Shown here in pieces: positions 44,979 through 54,595 of a DNA stretch of 64,000 nt (position 1 is its first letter; every line of letters begins with the position of its first letter). The DNA comes from Cystobasidiopsis lactophilus. Lineage: Eukaryota; Basidiomycota; Agaricostilbomycetes; Agaricostilbales; Chionosphaeraceae. The position numbers and the translations under genes are program-made. The stretch covers positions 620,001-684,000 of the forward strand of contig BCIO01000002.1 in the NCBI GenBank assembly GCA_001599975.1, read 5' to 3'. A model generated the notes under the pieces. It did not search any database, was not told the origin of the DNA, and saw only the letters and a list, made by a program, of their open reading frames with translations.

Positions 44979-45297
44979 GTTTTCAAGTCCTCGCTTGGAT
45001 AGGAAGAAGCTTTCAAGGTGGCGAGGTCGAAGCCGTCGCTGAAGGAGGGCAACATGTGTCGAAGCAAGGTGGCGATCGCAAAAGTGCTGCTGACAAATCA
45101 CTTGTCCCTTGCCACTCGCTGACTACTGCGAAGCTTCCAGCAACCAGCGAAGAACAATAGAGGAGCAGTACTCTCAGTGGAATAGGACAGGAGAAGGGCG
45201 TGTGATGCTATGGACGGCTGCTTTTTGCAGCTTTTGTCATTTCAATTCATAAAGCGTTTCTTTTGCGTGCAAGTTGCAACCTAGCAAAACCTTGCGT
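44979..45297. other. Intergenic, 319 nt
   Basis: Between two minus-strand genes (Rds3 start and CipC-like end). Nothing else supported. Confidence 0.5.
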
Positions 45298-46219
45298 TTA
45301 TTGGTAGTTCTGCTGGTAGTAGTCGGAAGCGGCCACTGTGAGAGTGCGGTGTATTAGCGCTGAATGAGGCAACCAGGATGTGCGCAAAAGGCTTACGCTC
45401 GGCTTGCTGTTTCCACAAAGCAAATGCGTCAGTCTCCTGTTTTGAGCATCAGTACAGACTACGAACCTTCTTGGCAGAGTGCTATGAGAGAGGTGTGAGA
45501 CTGAAGTCAAGGGAACGACAAAAATAGCGCAGCAACTCACCTTGGCCTTCTCCTGTTCGCCGGGAGCATGCGTGCGTTAGAGTATTCTCACAACGTTAGC
45601 CGGTCACCTACCTTCTCAATGAAGGACAGGCCCTTGGTCTCGGCGAGCTTGTCGACCTCGGCACCAGCGAAGCTGGAAAAGCAGTCGTACTTCAACGCCC
45701 AATCTGATGAACAAGACACCTTGGTGCTCACCCAGCGGCGAGCTCCTTGATGAATTGGTGGCTCTGAAGATGCATAGCTAAGTTTGAACCCCTGGCAACG
45801 CGCGAGCCGTGCGCTCACCTCAGGCTTGCCGTTGGCCTCTTCGTGCTTCTCGTAGGCACGGGCAGCGGCCTTTGAAGCCGACGTGTAAGCACCAGCCGAG
45901 AACCTAGCAAGAGGGAAAGTATTCACGAAAGCAGCAGCGCCAGCAATCACTGCACGTTTGCGTCATAACGCATTGAGCTCTCGTGCTTTCAGCCTTTGGG
46001 GGCAGCAAGGCAGCAAGCTCACATTCGTGGCCGAAGGAGGCCTCAGGGGCAGAGTTCTGGACCTGGTTGTAGGCCTGAGCTTGCTCGGAGTCGTGGCTGC
46101 GCAGCGAGCGGCTTTAGATTGAAAAGCCATGATGCGGCGCGCAGGAATGGGAGCACACCTGCTGCAGCGTCAGTACAGGGTCCTGAGGGCTGGGATTGGG
46201 CTCACCTGAAGAATCCCAT
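45298..46219 (-). CDS. CipC-like (DUF3759) stress protein
   Basis: Fungal family first described as a concanamycin-induced protein and later linked to stress and antagonism in wood-rot fungi. First exon ATGGGATTCTTCAG, then HDSEQAQAYNQVQNSAPEAS, FGHE, IAGAAAF, AARAYEKHEEANGKPE, SHQFIKELAAG, FAGAEVDKLAETKGLSFIEK and a C-terminal end ASDYYQQNYQ with the stop at 45298. It is spread over about nine short exons, several below 30 nt, so ordinary frames show it only in pieces. Exon borders in the 3' third (45300-45600) are approximate. Cytosolic; biochemical role unknown. Confidence 0.85.
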
Positions 46220-46608
46220 TGTATGTGTGTGTTTGCTTATTCGTGAGAGGAAGCGGTGGTAGGGGAGCAAGGAATGCGATGGCTTCCTCTTGCGCGAGCG
46301 GATCACCTCGCCTCTTCCTTTCGATCGTTTCCCACGGTTCTTTTCTAAAAATAGGGCGCAGCCCAAAGCCTAGAGCTAACGGTGACTCCGCGTCGCAGGC
46401 GCAAAAAGGGGTGGCAAGACGCGTTCAAACGTGCGGTTTCATCAAGACGGGTATCGAGCTCCTTTCCTTCAAGAGGCGTGTGTGTTACAAGGGGGCCCTC
46501 AAGAAAATGTCCATCGTGTGTCTGCGCATCTCTTGAAAACCGAGTGGAGAGAGTAGGGGGAGAAGGAGGTATCGAGGACGGGTGCACAAATGGCTAGCGA
46601 CGCCGTGT
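46220..46608. other. Intergenic, 389 nt
   Basis: Promoter of the CipC-like gene and 3' UTR of Pmp3, both minus strand. No other feature. Confidence 0.5.
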
Positions 46609-47306
46609 CTAGTACTTGAGAATGATGTCTGTTTCGCCGTCGTGTCAGTATCTCGCTCATCGGACGTGTTGGCTTCCTACTCACAGAGGGCCTGACAGTG
46701 GCGAAGGGTTGGAATGAGAGCGAACAGGGCAACCGTAATCGAGAACCTACATGGATAATGCCTGCGAAGTGAAAGGGAGGTCAGCAAACGACCGGCAAGG
46801 GCAGAAGAGCATCGAGCTTGCCTGGAATGTAGCCCAAGATCTAGTTGCAGGAGTGGTCAGACGAACGTCCAACACCGGGCAGGAGAGAGCAGCTCACGGT
46901 CAAGAGGACGTTGATCCCTTCGCACGAGCGTTAAGCCGCGGGACCTTTGCTGGCCAGTTGCAGGATTGTTTCACTCACAGAAATCAGCGGCGCAACCACT
47001 GGGAAGCAAAAGTGAGTCTAAGGAAGACGACACAAGAAGGCGCGGAAGACGTACCGCTCGAGGAAGACGCCGACGGGCTGGGCAGGCACGGGATCTCAGC
47101 ACAGAGCCTCAGCAGGCTGATCAGCGACAGGGACACACGGGCAGAAAGATGGCAAGGATGATCTTGCAGCTGTTGAGCGCAAACGAGTCAGGACTTTCGT
47201 TCGCCACAGCAAGAGGAGGCCTCGGACATGTCAGACGCGGCTGAGTTCGGGAGCAGTGTTAGAGCGGTCAAAAGGCTTTGTAGTGGTTGGACTTACTGAA
47301 AGGCAT
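46609..47306 (-). CDS. PMP3: Plasma membrane proteolipid 3 (Pmp3), ten exons
   Basis: Small two-helix membrane protein that affects membrane potential and salt tolerance. Exons on the minus strand: 47297-47306, 47228-47240, 47139-47169, 47055-47077, 46979-46998, 46898-46917, 46822-46840, 46751-46761, 46685-46691 and 46609-46628. They sum to exactly 174 nt (57 aa plus stop). The product reads MPFTASDICKIILAIFLPPV, GVFLERGCAADFWINVLL and TILGYIPGIIHALYIILKY, nearly identical to the family and of standard length. Nine introns of about 50-60 nt; exon 9 is 7 nt; intron 46762-46821 has a GC donor (GCAAGC). Divergent from Dcc1. Confidence 0.95.
46685..46691 (-). other. 7-nt microexon of Pmp3
   Basis: GCCCTCT between AG and GTGAGT; supplies Ala, Leu and the first base of Tyr in IHALYIILKY. 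No other reading of the region restores the invariant C-terminus. Confidence 0.9.
46762..46821 (-). other. GC-AG intron of Pmp3
   Basis: 60 nt, donor CAG|GCAAGC, acceptor CGCAG; splits the Gly codon of YIPGIIH. Confidence 0.9.
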
Positions 47307-47490
47307 GGTGTTGTGCTAGTGCTTTGTCGAAGTGTCAAAAAGCGCCTTCGGAGGACGGTGGAAGCAGGCCAAGAAGTTGAAATGCGATGACGTTGAACTC
47401 GGCGCTGCTGAAATTTTGGAAACTGAAAGCTGCTTGTGGTGGTCGACGTTGTTCGAAGTGCACCAATTCAGGCTCGAGAAATCCGACAAA

Positions 47491-48725
47491 ATGGACGTGT
47501 CGTACTCAGAGTTGAGACCCAACACGACCTACTCGCTTTTGGAGCTGCCGCCGGAGTTGTTGAAGCTGCTCGAAACCGAATCCGCGCCCTTCGCCATCAA
47601 AGGCAGCACGGCGGACGAGACGGTGCTCTGCTCGCACAAGCAGACATATGCTGTTCGCGCGCAGAAGAACTCGAACACCATGATGTTGTGCCTGCCGACC
47701 AGCGGGGGACTGGAGGTGGTGTCGACCTTGCACCAGACTTTGGACGTGTCACTTGCGCGCCCCAAGCTCGAGCGCATCAAGGAGCTCCTCAAAGGACAAG
47801 AGTGGTCCAATGAAGATGAGGAGGGTGCCCCTTTGGTGAGTTCTCGACCTTGAGACCGACGAAAAGCCCTTTCTCCGAGGCTCACGCGTGTGGCGACAGA
47901 GCAAACGCATCAGGCGATTAGACAGGCAGACCCTCTCCAGCCTGATTCAAGCTTCGACACTAGAGATCGAGGTGGCCTTGCAGAAGCAGCGCATCCTCCA
48001 AGTCGGAGCTTATATGCGGCCATGCGCCATGAGCTTCCTCCCACACGCCCTCCAAACCCTCCTGCAAACCCTGGACGACAAGCCCTCAAGTCAGGCAGAG
48101 CTCATCACCAAGTACTCGGAGGAGCTCGAGGTGGACCGGCCCATCGCAGAGCAGATCCTCTCGTGGTTCCAAGATTTGGAGCGCGAGACGGACGTGGAGG
48201 AAATCGTGACCGAGCTGGGCAAGACGCTGCTGTTGACCTGGAGGACTCGGAAGGAGGCGGTCAAAAGGGACGGGACGGTCGAGCTATCGGCTTTCATGGA
48301 CCAGTGGAAGCGCATGGCCGGCGATGCGGCAGAGAAGTATTGCGACTTGGTAAAGCTTGAGGTGTGCACCATTGATGCTCAATTCGTACAGAAGGTGTAC
48401 TGAGCTGTGGTGGTGATGTTTCACAGGGACTATTCATCCAAGACGGCAGCGTCCTCCGAGGCGTCCCACCCGATACGCTGCCCATCGAGCCCGCAGCCCG
48501 CTTTGCGCACCTGTTTGCTCTCAAGTCCAAATGGAAGCCGGAGGATATGCAGCCCGTGCGTTTGGCCACCTCTGCGATCATCCTATTCCAAAGCTGATGC
48601 TGCGGTGGGCTGCGACACAGTTCCTACAGGGCATCACTACGACGGACAAGGAGAAGGAGAAGTGGGTGCTCAAGTGTGTGCGCAAGCTCAAGGAGGGCAA
48701 CGCCACCGTCTGGGTGCCTCGCTAG
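47491..48725 (+). CDS. DCC1: Sister-chromatid cohesion protein Dcc1 (alternative RFC subunit)
   Basis: Subunit of the Ctf18-Dcc1-Ctf8 clamp loader. Starts MDVSYSELRPNTTYSLLELP; the family signature FAIKGSTADETVLCSHKQTY follows, then NSNTMMLCLP, VALQKQRILQVGAYMRP, a winged-helix-like C-terminal part (SQAELITKYSEELEVDRPIA) and GLFIQDGSVLRGVPPDTL, ending NATVWVPR. Three or four short introns. An in-frame upstream Met at 47332 would add 53 poorly conserved residues. The 184-bp gap to Pmp3 is a shared divergent promoter. Confidence 0.88.
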
Positions 48726-49244
48726 AGCACTCCGCTCTCAAGGCGGCGAGATGTTTGTAAAGAACAGTGGCTTTAATTCCAATGAGGAGGGAGGCGCGAA
48801 ACAAATCACAATAAGGAGCTCTTCCGACTTTGGCCATTCCTTTCCTTATTCTCGTACGAAAAAGAACCAATTAAGACTGGGAGCGCGGCTTTTGTCTAGA
48901 ACTGTACATTTTTCTCTACAGTGAAGTAGAAAGGAAAGCCAATTTTGTAGACAACGGGCAAGGAAAGAGCGAATCCAGATTGTGTGCACAGAGGACGGCT
49001 TTGTTAGGTGATGTGGGCGTGTGGGTGCTGGTGATGCTACAGAAGGCGGAATGGGTGTGGTGATAGAAGGTGGATTAAAGAGGTTTCTAGTGTGGTGGTA
49101 GCAAGGCGATTTAGGGGAGGCGGAGGAAAAAAGCCTAAAAGGACAAAGAGAAGATCGAAGGCGGTGGTCTAGGGTAAAGGGGACGACGAGGTGTTTGCGA
49201 GGTGTACAGTAGTTTGCGACAAATTGACAAACAGGGCGAGATTG
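48726..49244. other. Convergent intergenic region, 519 nt
   Basis: 3' regions of Dcc1 (plus) and the C2H2 factor (minus). AG/GT-rich, low complexity in places; no gene. Confidence 0.5.
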
Positions 49245-51028
49245 TTAGAACGAGACGCCGGTTAGAGGCTGGGTGTGGGTGGAGGCCCGATGGGCTGCAG
49301 CGGCTTGATGGGCAGCGGCTGCGGCATGCTGAGCCGAGATGTGCGCCTGGTGGTGGGCGTGGTGGTGGTGATGGGCGCTCTCGGGTAGAGGCTCGAAGCC
49401 CCAGCTGTCGGTGGTGCCGGGCGCGTTGAAGCCAAACGGGGTTCCACCTCCACCTCCGCCTCCGATCAGCCCTGCAAACTCGGGGATGCCGTCCAGCGAG
49501 GAAACGGGCAACGAGCCGCGCCGCTTAGGGAGGCCCATCAGGCCAAAGTTGCCCAAATTCGGATTGGGCGTGTTAGAGGGGGAGGAGCCGGAGGAGGACT
49601 GGGGCGAAGTCGGGGCCGGCCCGACGGAGGAAGCGAAAGTGAGCGGCTGGCCAGTCAGCAAGGACGGGTCGCTCGAGTGGTTCTTAAAAGGAGAGGTAGG
49701 GGTGATGGGGTACATGCTAGATCCGGCAGACGAGGGGGAAGGCGGCGGGTGGTGGCTGAAGCCAAAAGGGTGGATGACGCCTCCCGGAGCTGTAGCCGGC
49801 CTAATCGCGGACAGCGACGAGTCCATACCCAAAGGCTCTGGGAAAGGCGTGATTTGCGGCAGGCCAGAGTAAGGCGGGATAAAGAACTGCTGCGTGTGCG
49901 CGGCCGGCTCCGACACCCTGCGGCGCGGCACGGAGCGCTCGTTGGGCGACTGCGAGCCCTCGTCGTCGTCGTCCTCATCGTCGTCCTCGTCTTTGCCCGC
50001 CGCTTTCGCAGCCTTGCGCGCGGCTTCCGCCGCCTTCTTCTTGGACCGCCATTCCTTGCGCATCTCTTTGAACTCTGCTCGATGGGGTTCTGAGTAAGAT
50101 TGTGCGTCCCATAGAGTGAGCTGGACCACGAACCGGCTGGAAGACGTTTGGGGCCATGCTTCTGGGCAGCCACATGGGCGTTCAAGTGGTTCAAGCACTG
50201 CGAACCTCAAAAGCAAATCAAATTTTCGCTCAAAGGCAGTGCAATGGATCGGAAACTCACGCCGTACGACTTTGTGCAGCCGGGGTAGTTGCAGTCGTAC
50301 ATGCGCTCAATCTCGTCGAACCGTCGCCGCGCCCGCTTCTTGTGCTGGGGGCTGCCATTGACGCCCAGCGTCAGCGGGAACGACCCGTCCTGCCCGCCGT
50401 CCGAGCCGGAGCCCATGAAGGTGGAGGTGGAGGTGTAGGAGGACGCGGTGTCGGGCCTGGCCGTGTTGGCGGTCGTGGGCCGGGAGGAGGTCTGCTGCTG
50501 GAGGCCATTGGCGGTGTTGGGCCTGGAGGAGGTGGACGCGATGGGGAAGGGGTCGTGGGAGAAGGGATAGTGTTTGTGCCCCGCCGACCTAGGTGGCGGA
50601 GGAGCCTGCTGGAGCATGCCGCCCCATTGGGAGTGGGAGTAGGCCGCGGCGGAGGTCGCTGGCCTCTGCTGGCTGCCCGGCTCGTCGGGCAGGCCATTCA
50701 ACACGGATCCAGGCAGGGAGAGGACCCGGTTGCGCTGCTGCTGCTGGAAGTCATGCTGGTGCTGAGGCGGCGGCTGGTAGAGGAAGGCTCCCGGCGAGTG
50801 AGCGAATGAGGTCGTCGGCGGATAAGACGAGGGGGCGGTCATGGGCCTGAGCTGCTGCTGCTGGACCTGGCCGCCTGAGAACAGGTCATGGCTGCTGTTG
50901 CCCCAAGTCGGTTGCGTCAAGTGAGGGTAAGGCTGGTGTTGCTGGGGATAAGCGGGCGGCGCTGTGAACGCCCACTTGACCTCGTCCTCCTCCTGCTGCT
51001 GCGGCACTCGGTGCGAGAACATGTCCAT
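49245..51028 (-). CDS. C2H2 zinc-finger transcription factor
   Basis: A long Gln/Pro/Ser-rich disordered N-terminus (MDMFSHRVPQQQEEDEVKW) leads to a single finger split by introns: YDCNYPGCTKSYG joined to ALNHLNAHVAAQKHGPKR, then EFKEMRKEWRSKKKAAE. This finger plus the EFKE(I/M)RKEWK block is a recurrent fungal arrangement. The C-terminus is acidic, then Pro/Ser-rich with runs of Gly, His and Ala (HHHHHAHHQAH). Nuclear DNA binding is inferred from the finger. Targets unknown. About three introns. Confidence 0.82.
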
Positions 51029-52862
51029 CGCTGTTGTTGGCGGTCTCGGAGCGAGCTAGAAGCACGTCGTTCGTTGCGCACCGCGAGGTTCTCGGCAGGC
51101 AGGCCGTGCACAGACGGTTCGGGCGGCGACTTTTGGTTCAGTGCGTGCCTTTCGCTGATCCGCAACGATTTGCTCGCTGCTCGACGTCGTCGCTCGCAAC
51201 TGACAGACACAGAGCACTGCGAGGAACGCACAGGCCCGTGACTTGGCGGCTCGCGAGGCAGGCTCTCTCCCACGCAGAGGTTCCTTCGCACTTTCGTCAT
51301 TATTTTTGCACAATTCATCTCCTGATTTCTCACGCCTCTCATGGGCCTGCGCGGTTTCACGTACATCTCATGAAGCTTCTGTGGCAATGACGAACCCGCT
51401 TGGCAGAGCCAAATTCCCTGCATTCTGCATAAAAAGCAACGATGCTGCAATGGGAATGGCAACACGCCGCGAGGTCAACAACTCGTTAGCCTGCATCTGT
51501 TCGGCGACTAGTCTGTCAACAGATAGATAGAGTGTGGAGAAGTATCTCTAGACAAACCAGAACGGCCTTAAACCTACCTTAGCGTACGCGTTAGACTGTC
51601 CAGCATCGGAGAACAGCGCGTGCAGGGAGGAGGAGACAGGGAAGTCGCCTCTTCGCGTGGCAGGCGTGCCGAGACGCCCTCCCCTGAGGACACATGTCGG
51701 TAAAAGTATCAAAACTCTCGGCTTGCGAAGGCTGGCTCGACTTCTCCCCGCTCAAAGTGGGGAGAATGAGGACAAGATGTTTCACCAGCCCTCGAGAGAG
51801 GTCCCAGGGTTTGATGTCGCCCTGAGAGGCGTGGCGGTCTGCGTCTGAGGCAGAAGCTTCTTACAGGACGGCCTTGAACATGCAACCGGATTCAGGAACC
51901 TAGCGCGATGTAATGGGCTGCGAGGTTCGCAGCGAGGACGGGGTGAAGGCGAGCGCACGTGAAAGTTGAAAATGTCGGGGCTGAAGCCGTTGACGAGTGG
52001 AATGTAGAGAGGACGAGAGCTTAGCAAGTGATGGCGCTGCTGAAGTCAGAAGGGTCGACGAGATCATGATGGCAAGTGTCGGTAGTGTCGGTGGTGTTGA
52101 GGTTCCATCAGAGAGCAAGAACCCGTCTCGACGTTGCAGATCCTTGTCACAGGCAGTCAATGAAGATACAACGAAAGCATTTCTAGGTTATGCAACCAAG
52201 GCCGGATGGAGCAGGCCAGACGCCGACCGCAGTTGGCCAGGTTGCTGTCCAATCGCATCAAATAGCAATGCTCGTACGATTCACAGCCTGATAGTGAGCT
52301 AAACAAAGGCCCGCTCTGTTCAATCAGGGAGATAGCCTTCCAAGCAGACAGCATGCGCAAAAAACTTGTCGCTGGCAAGGCAAGCCTGTCGGACGCGACT
52401 TAAATGAAAGCGCTGGTGTGCGTCTTGTCGATGTGCATTGGAGCCCATTGACCACTTTTCAGCCTTTTGCAAGTTTTGACAGAAGGTGCAGAGAGGCATC
52501 AGTTGGACTCTTTGTACTGGACCACAGCAGAAGGCGCATTCAGCGAGGAAGGCTCCAATCCGCACCGCTTTCGCTCCAGCGCATGACTTCGTGTCAAGAC
52601 AGAGCTGTACCTCACAGCAAGTAAGCAAGAGATCATCGAACAGATAGGTCAGAGATTGAGCAAAGACGGTCGAGCGTGTGCAAAGCGGCCCCGCCACCGA
52701 AAAAGGGAGTAGCCACGAGAGGCCTACTTCTGGTGGCAAGCTTCCCGCGTTTTCCAAGGAGACCGAAATGAAACATAAGCGCCACTCTGATCCGAGGGAG
52801 CCATCATACGCGTTCCTATCGCAAATGCAAATAAAAGTACAGTCCGCTGCCACCGCGAGCGT
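51029..52862. other. Large poorly resolved interval, 1834 nt
   Basis: 51029-51480 is probably the 5' leader and promoter of the C2H2 factor. 51486-52160 has coding-like minus-strand pieces (separate entry). 52170-52862 holds a 177-codon minus frame (52320-52853) without recognisable content. No RNA gene or repeat found. Confidence 0.4.
51486..52160 (-). CDS. Possible small spliced gene, unresolved
   Basis: Several minus-strand pieces look coding but I could not join them with confidence: an N-terminal piece with a mitochondrial-leader look (MISSTLLTSAAPSLAKLSSS, Arg/Ser-rich, no acidic residues), a piece GFSPDIFNFH ending at a GTGCGC site, and a piece RRGDFPVSSSLHALFSDAGQ followed by SNAYAK and a clear GTAGGT donor at about 51576. 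A stop at 51486-51488 follows in one phase. Could be one mitochondrial protein or two genes. No family recognised. Confidence 0.25.
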
Positions 52863-54288
52863 TCAAAACGTCTCCACGTCAATCTGAAAGCCACAGCTGG
52901 TGCAGACCTCCTTCTCTTCGTCGCCGACCCGCCGTGATTCAAACGAGTGGACGTGCGCCTTTTCCTGGCGCTGGGCGTGCAGGTTGGTGCGCGTGCGCTT
53001 CCGGAGCTCGCTGAGCTTGTCGGCAAACTTCTTGTTCTTGCGCTTCTTCTTCTCCGCCGTGCGCTTCTCGAACTCGGCGTCCAGCGCCTCGGGCGAGCCC
53101 CACTTGGCGGGCGAGAAGGCAAAGGCCTCGACTTGGCAGCGCAGGTAGAGCATCATGTTGGAGTAGGTCGACCGGTGCGGGTTGGCTTTGAGTAAGTGCG
53201 GTAAGAGGTCTTCGTCCTTGAGCTCGGCTGTGGGAAGCGCAAGATGGCTGGCATCAGAGTGAGAACCTGATAAGAGGGAGGGACACTACCCACGATCGGT
53301 CAACAAGTAATCTTCCTTGCACTCCGTCTTCGTGAGCAGCGAGTACTTGTCCGGGTGCAGCTCCTTGTCCTTCGGGCACACCGCCACGCCAAAAACGCGG
53401 TGGATGAGGAAGTCGAGCTCGACCGAGCCGCACTCTTGGCACTTTGCGTTCTTGCTCATGTCGGCGTGCAAAGCGGGGTCTTGCAGTAATCCCTGCCGCT
53501 GTGCTTCTTTGAGGCGCTGGGCTTTGCGCTCTTCCTCCAGCTTGCGCTGCCGCGCTATCCGTGGGTCATCCTCCTCGTCCAACATCAGGAAGCCGCCCTT
53601 GGAATTTCTGTGCTGCAAGGTTCCAAAGACATTCTACGTGGAGTGAAGGGAGCAGAACGACGCACTTGAGAGTCGACAGATCATAGTCGACAAACTCGCT
53701 TGTCCGGATCTCGCGCCCCCTCGAGTCCTTGGCCACCGGCGAGCTGATGCCCAGACCACTACTTGCAGCCGTTTTCGAGCGTGAAGCAATGCCGGTAGAC
53801 GGGCCAGCGATGGCGTTTTGCAGGGCAGAGGACGAGGCGAGCGCTGACGAGGTGGCAATCGAGGGGAAGGTGCGGCTGGCTGGGGCCGTGGGCGAGGTCG
53901 AATCGGCAGGCGTTACCTCCAGAGCTGTGCAACACATTTGTACATGAACACTGACTGAAGGAGAGCAGGGATCAGAGGGACGCACGTCGCTTGCCAAAGC
54001 TGTTTGGCTGGTGGATCGCCGCTCGCGCTCGCTCTTGCTCCAAGAACTTGGCCTTGGCTGTGAACCTTTACTTCAGCTGCAGACTTCACATCTGGGAGCT
54101 TAACAGACCCACCTTTGAGCCGGTTGAGCTCCATTTGCTTGACCTGTCCGCCTGCGAATGAGTCACGCATCCTCCTGCCCTCTCGATGGCCCTCACTCTC
54201 TCGCTGTGGGATCATCGTGCCTTTAAGTAAGACTGCGGGCAGCAACTGAGGCAGCAGAGGCCACTCACGGAGTCTGCGGGGCGTCCAT
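52863..54288 (-). CDS. RAD14: Rad14/XPA nucleotide-excision-repair protein
   Basis: DNA-damage recognition factor. N-terminus assembled from a 20-nt exon (54269-54288), a 7-nt microexon (54197-54203) and an exon starting at 54143, reading MDAPQTPERVKQMELNRLKA in agreement with the family, then KFLEQERARAAIHQPNSFGK. The core has CQECGSVELDFLIHRVFGVA, LLTKTECKEDYLLTD, ANPHRSTYSNMMLYLRCQVE and AFAFSPAKWGSPEALDAEFE. In the zinc finger the usual second CXXC reads CPKD: the fourth Cys is Asp. The C-terminus ends VCTSCGFQIDVETF. About six introns. Confidence 0.92.
54197..54203 (-). other. 7-nt microexon of Rad14
   Basis: CGAGAGA between a 65-nt intron (54204-54268) and a 53-nt intron (54144-54196). 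With the two preceding bases it encodes P-E-R and puts TPERVKQMELNRLK in frame. Confidence 0.75.
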
Positions 54289-54595
54289 GATCGATTGCGT
54301 CGTTGACGAGATCGCCGACCGGGGCCAGCAAGTTTCAGGCAAAGTGCCGCTTGACGACCGCTCCCATTTGCTTCGAGTGTTGACTGCGACCGCGTGGCTT
54401 TGTTGTCTTCGTACTGCCATCGAACGCTGCTGGATCAGCTGCTACTTGCGTCTGGCGGGCTGGTCCCCTTGTCCATTTGCCACATTGCCCTTTGCCTCTT
54501 CGCGTTGTTCCCGCGGGCTTGATGCCTCTGTGACTGCCTTCTGCTAGCTATGATCATCATTCACAAGCTCGTGAGTCGTTTGCCATTGTGCGAGG
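54289..54595. other. Divergent intergenic region, 307 nt
   Basis: Upstream of Rad14 (minus) and of a membrane-protein gene (plus). An ATG at about 54550 (MIIIHKL before GTGAGT) could be an extra first exon of the plus gene, but the intron would be only 31 nt. Confidence 0.45.

Noticed and set aside
52320-52853. 177-codon minus-strand frame next to Rad14
   Set aside because: Cys-rich but patternless, no recognisable domain; a long chance frame cannot be excluded in this GC-balanced region.
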